From: Isoetes taiwanensis
Taxonomy: Eukaryota > Streptophyta > Lycopodiopsida > Isoetales > Isoetaceae
Length of the DNA: 64,000 bases
Reading direction: 5' to 3'
NCBI GenBank assembly: GCA_021234155.1
Contig: JAJEKV010000025.1
Span: 10,229,017 to 10,293,016 of the forward strand
Position numbers and translations under genes: made by a program. Positions 59,768-64,000 of the stretch are shown in pieces. The notes under the pieces are model-generated. The model was not told the DNA's origin. It worked only from the letters and a program-made list of their open reading frames with translations, and ran no database searches. The stretch's first letter is position 1, and each line of letters starts with the position of its first letter.

Positions 59768-61150
59768 TGTGACATTCCACGGATTTATATGCTATACATA
59801 TAAATACTATGACACGTCACCAGGTATGTTTGGACTATAATGGGGATTAGGGGCTAACATTAAAAGTGGTTTATGTTAGTTATATACTAAATAACCATAG
59901 AGTAATTAATCAGGCTAATTAATAATGTGAATTAGCCAATAGGGGGAGACACCTGGCCCAAATTGATTGGGCCAGAGGAGACTTGCTATTCCAAGGGGGG
60001 CAAGCTGGGCCTCCACCCCCAATCCTGCCCCAAATCAATTTGGGGAGATTGGAGAAGGGAGGAGCTAATTAAACACAGCAACTAACCTTGAATCATGGAT
60101 GTTCTTCGTAATAACGGATCCAGCCAAGAAACAGGTCAGTCTTTAAGAAGTTTATGTTCTAATCTAACCCTTGTATGATTAGATGAATGACTAGGTAGTT
60201 TATTTGAGATTATGATGGATGATTTGAATATGATTGTTCTTTTCTTCTGTTCCTCCTGTGTGTATGGGGTTAAAGGGTGGTAGAGACCTAAAAGCTACTT
60301 AGGAATAGAGATGCTCCTAGCCAGAACCCTTTAAAACCCATTAAATGCGGCCTGTGCAAGAGCCCTCCTGGCTATCGATGGTATGGTGTGGCTGAGCACC
60401 AGACAAGATGGCGGTGAAGTGCAGGATTGCCCTTAAGGGTAAATTTCCAAAGGTATTATATAGAAATGTTGGCGAATCTTATCTTTTTGGGTTGCCCCTA
60501 GGGGGGCAAACCCTTGTTTATGTGGGTTTATGGCATATCCTAAGTATATGCTAGAATATACCTAGGATATGCTGATGACTGCTCCAAACCTACTATTCGC
60601 ACAGAAACTCTGTCCACACCGCTGCTCGATCCAAGATGCTCCAACCGAGTAAGCTGGCGGGCATCTGATTTTGAAGCTCCATCTCCGAACGCCAAGGATT
60701 TTGACGACGGGTATGGTTTGTATGGGATAGAAGCCCTATCTCCCGATCATTGAAGGATTTTGACTATCGGGTATGGTTTGTAATCGGATTTCTATGGGAA
60801 GTCGGGTCCCGCATGTATTGCAAAGGGTTCGGGTAAGAAGAAAAAAGTGCTGCCAGAATCGTATTGGGAGTTCTTTAATCGGTTTATTCTGGGGTTTATT
60901 TTCGTAGTGTTGCCATTGGGATATCTTATGGCCCAGCTATGGCGTGAGAGACTTCCCTTCCATTTCCTTAGTTCTTTAGGTTTTCTGTAGACAGATGCAG
61001 TAATCAAAGCTAAGCGGCAAACGAACTGGTTGGTGACATGCAAGTCTCACTTGCCATCTGGCTGACTGAATTGCATGCAATTATGGAATGGTAAGAAAAT
61101 CGACAAGATATTTAGAGTCTTTCGAGCTTTCCTATGCTCCAGGAGATGGA
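59768..61150 (+). repeat. 3' LTR of gypsy element 2 (right end approximate)
   Basis: It starts TGTGACATTCCAC and shares its start, CACGTCACC/CACGTCACT and CAAGAGCCC blocks with the LTR at 16003-17424. It contains inverted repeats: GGCCCAAATTGATTGGGCC at about 59955, CCCCAAATCAATTTGGGG at about 60033, and an 18-bp pair at 60533-60550 and 60555-60572. The right end is set only by analogy with the 1.42-kb LTR of element 1. Confidence 0.6.
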
Positions 61151-62710
61151 ACCGAGCATGCCCATCCGACAGCTCTCGTTGTCCGAAGTAACCCCCCGTG
61201 TGAATATGCACCCAAACCAAAGGGGGTTTAAGGGGGATTTTAATTTAAATGTGTCAAATGCAATGGTTTATGTTAATAATGTTAGTTGTGTGTCAATGGT
61301 TTGTGTTAACTAAAAAATTTTTTGGCCCCTTCGGGGCCTTAAGGATAGTGTAGGGGTGTACATATAGACATTACCTAATACTCTAATGATGGATGGTATA
61401 TCATAGCCTCACAAATCTAACAAACTAGAGGTGCTCAAATTATAGAAACGAAAACATTGCATAGAATTAGACATATAATATTATACCAATACCAATATTA
61501 ATACCTGAGGTAGCATGTAATAATAGAATTTATTAATAATGAACAAACAGTTAAATCCTCGTTCTCCAAGTTGCATACATCCATACATGCATATAGCTTT
61601 GGGTTAGGCAACCATTTATAATGGTAGAAAAGGCACAAGCTAGTCTCCTGTCTTTTAATACAAAATAAAAAGAGAACTATGACACTAGGTAGGAACCGAA
61701 GAAAAGATTTATTAACGTACACTAAAGACCACAAACACTTAAAAACTAGTTGCATCATTGACAACAATAAAAAGACTAGTTGCTGCTTTTAAGTAAGAAA
61801 ATGAACCTTAAATACCAGCATTCCTCAAACCATTGGTACTACTATAGGTGCAATAAATGGGGCAAATAGTGAAAGTAAATGGGGCAAATAGTAAATGGGG
61901 CAAATAGTGCAAAACGCTTACCCTGAACGCAACCAGAATTCAGAGGCCTGCAAGAAATCCAAGTGTTAAATATGTAGATCCTACAACTGAAAGAAAATAC
62001 AAGCAAAAATGGCAGCATAGCATACTCACGGGTAACGGTCGACATTTGGGGACTCAATTGAGAAGGAAGCGAAAAAAGAGAAATTCATATATATAGATCC
62101 GCCCCGGACCCAAGAGATAGTTTTCTCCAACAACCACTATTATTGGACTGTCATGCAAACTTTGTTTCCGGTGTTTGGTAGGTTCGAATCGAAGCATTGT
62201 AGAGCGATAAAAAAGTAGGCAACAATTTTTTGAGGAAAAAGCTCCATGACCTTAGTCGCCGCTAACCCGCCCATACCGCGGACTAATTAATATGACCTAA
62301 TCAGCAATGAAACCTAGGTTTAGGAAGAAAGAACAGCCACAAAAGGAATGATGAAATGTATGGCCTTGATGAACAGGAACCATATAGATCTACGCTATGG
62401 CGGTGTGGCCTTGGCGTTTGTAGCCGATCAATGAGCTTGTACCCAAAGACCTCAGCCATGGTCGGGATCGTGAACCAACACAAATTTTCTCCCCAAGAAA
62501 CACACTGAAAAACAGAACCAAGAAAACACACAGAACCTCGAACCCGCAGCACCTGCATACCTGAGACAAGAGACAGAGAATGCTTCAGCTAACCCTAGAA
62601 TAACCCTAAAATGAAACATCTCGATGCTTCATGTATGGCTTATTAAAAAAAAATAGAGGAATAAAAATAAAACGGGTAAACTATTGAGGATATGGAATTT
62701 AGACAATAAA
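61151..62710. other. Spacer before the TPR-CHAT duplicate, no gene confirmed
   Basis: It contains short repeats (GGGGCAAATAGT three times at 61859-61910) and a GGCCCC/GGGGCC hairpin (61324-61338). A minus-strand frame starting MAEVFGYKLIDRLQ (62459 down to 62301) has a plausible leader with AGGGTT words and could be a first exon. I cannot identify it. Confidence 0.35.
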
Positions 62711-64000
62711 AATGCGAGAAAGCTTTTGTGTGAAACTCCTTCACGGACTCGAAAGCACTTGTGGTGGGAAATCCAAAGTTAGGTGATTCATTGTTGGATC
62801 CGGCATTTTGCAGTAAATAGAGGCTGGAACGATTATTGTTGCAAGCGCTTTGTGATGTTGGTTATGATAGTATTAATGTTTTAAAAAGAGAAAGCCACAC
62901 ATGAGAAGGTTCTGGATGGTTTTTCATCATCGATTGGATTCATATAGCCACCATGCCATTGTGAATGCTAAACATTCTCATGGTGCCATACTCCTAGCAT
63001 CTCCAACCGAAAATAGAGCACATCATCACACAATTAATCATAATAAAAGGGCAAAAGGGATCATGTTATTCAAGTACTATGAAAGGGCACTACAAGAACA
63101 TCTCGTTTCCTCCAAGACTATCCGGAAGCAGAGGAAATAGCAAATCAACAAAACTAAAAGCAAAGGGTGGTAATGCTAAGTGCATGCAATAGTGGATTAG
63201 GTGAGACATGTGCAGATGGTATATTAGGGTTTGCGAGATCCTTCCACATGGCGTGTGTTCCCACGATTTGTAGCATCTTTATGGAAAGTTGATGACGGGC
63301 CACTGAAATTTTGATGACAAGATGTTATGAGAATCTTAAGACGGAATGGAGATGATTATTGCTTTACAAGAAGCAATGAAGTCTATGATAGAGGAAGAAG
63401 ATGAGTTTGGATATCAAGGTTTAATGTAGAGGATTGGGCACCATTTATTGTGTCAGTACTCCATTCACAATTTTGTGTGAATTTCAAGGTAAAATCCCAA
63501 TGTATGGGATCAAGAGGAGATGATGCATTTGATACTCCGCCGGATGGAATTAAGACATGGCGGTTTCTATAACATTCCATTATGTTGCAATCAATAATAA
63601 AACTGATATCAATAAGGATTGCAGTGTGAGAAATGGGAATCATTTGTTAGTCAAGACCTTCTTAGCTCAAAAGTCCAGCAAAATTGAGGTTTTGCTGGAA
63701 ACTCAGTCTTCAGAAAGGTGAGTAAGACGTGCAATTCTAAAGAAGAGCTAAAAAATTCCATACTGAAATAGACACAAGAATTAGAACACATGATTCTAAT
63801 CGATTTATGAAACTTGCCCTTTCATATTATCTACAGCAAAGCTTTGACACTTTGAGTCATGAATCTCCTTGAAAAGGAACCTTGGACTACTGTTGCTTTG
63901 CAATATCAAGTCTCTCATTTATGCTAGCGTGATGGCTATATGCATTGCATCAGGTCTGAAATCCTTGATAGAGCATCTGACGATACATTCAACTTACCCA
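62711..64000 (+). pseudogene. Truncated, indel-rich duplicate of the TPR-CHAT gene 3' half and its 3' flank
   Basis: The stretch aligns with 34704-36003 along its whole length (offset about 28.0 kb) and continues past the window edge. It begins inside the second exon, at the codons for AMRKLLCETP of the parent. The CHAT His block and SACNSG block are still readable at about 62940 and 63180. Single-base insertions and deletions break the frame many times, for example around 62745, 62805, 62890, 62945, 63125 and 63230. The 3' flank is copied too. The parent's intron lies upstream of the breakpoint, so presence or loss of the intron cannot tell whether DNA or RNA was copied. Copying of DNA well beyond the stop favours DNA. 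Confidence 0.92.

Noticed and set aside
61324-61338. GC hairpin resembling a bacterial rho-independent terminator
   Set aside because: The window is plant nuclear DNA and the hairpin is not placed after a coding region. It is just a short palindrome.
62172-62192. tRNA B-box-like GGTTCGAATC
   Set aside because: No A box, acceptor stem or anticodon arm can be drawn around it.
62301-62558. Minus-strand frame with MAEVFGYKLIDRLQ as a new gene
   Set aside because: Leader looks plausible, but the frame is short, has no recognisable domain and no clear splice donor, so it is noted only in the spacer entry.
1-64000. CRISPR arrays, bacterial operons or organelle DNA
   Set aside because: No regularly spaced direct repeats with unique spacers, no ribosome-binding-site-led gene runs, and genes contain spliceosomal introns.

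Overview
The window looks like nuclear DNA of a land plant with a large, repeat-choked genome, most likely a gymnosperm or another non-flowering lineage. Spliceosomal GT-AG introns, plant-type LINEs, Ty3/gypsy and Ty1/copia elements with initiator-Met-tRNA primer sites, a Helitron and a PIF/Harbinger remnant all point to a plant. A nuclear gene for MurB, a step of peptidoglycan synthesis kept for plastid division in mosses, ferns and gymnosperms, argues for a non-flowering plant. That lineage call is inference.

Only three host genes look intact. (1) murB (+, about 9.2-10.7 kb, at least four exons). (2) A C3HC4 RING E3 ligase (-, 12.4-13.6 kb, with a 5'UTR intron). (3) A 992-residue TPR-CHAT protein (+, 32.5-35.6 kb, two exons) with a predicted N-myristoylation signal and a visible His/Cys protease dyad. 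A truncated, indel-rich copy of the last gene's 3' half runs off the right edge (62.7-64.0 kb).

The rest is mobile or decayed DNA. 1-2.1 kb: GC-rich divergent tandem repeat, followed by a TGACG-rich inverted repeat. 4.4-7.6 kb: LINE with poly(A) tail. 15.4-16.0 kb: a tyrosine-recombinase (Crypton-like) reading frame cut by a gypsy LTR. 16.0-26.2 kb: gypsy element with a 5' LTR and extra upstream ORFs but no 3' LTR. 26.8-27.4 kb: PIF/Harbinger transposase start. 27.4-29.2 kb: a second LTR/PBS with a gag-like region. 29.2-30.3 kb: hAT-like transposase debris. 31.56-31.68 kb: a long imperfect hairpin. 36.5-37.6 kb: a two-orientation short-motif array. 38.7-40.2 kb: copia tail with an internal duplication. 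42.2-47.2 kb: Helitron Rep/helicase on the minus strand. 48.3-49.9 kb: a cluster of host-gene fragments (ECA-type Ca2+-ATPase exons, a DEAD-box first exon joined to a GRAS/DELLA fragment). 53.5-55.8 kb: second LINE. 55.9-61 kb: second copy of the same gypsy family, lacking a 5' LTR but keeping the 3' LTR.

The host genes are unrelated in pathway and form no functional cluster. The observations most worth following are the Crypton-like recombinase, the TPR-CHAT protease and its duplicate, the mixed gene-fragment cluster beside the Helitron, and the miRNA-precursor-like hairpin.
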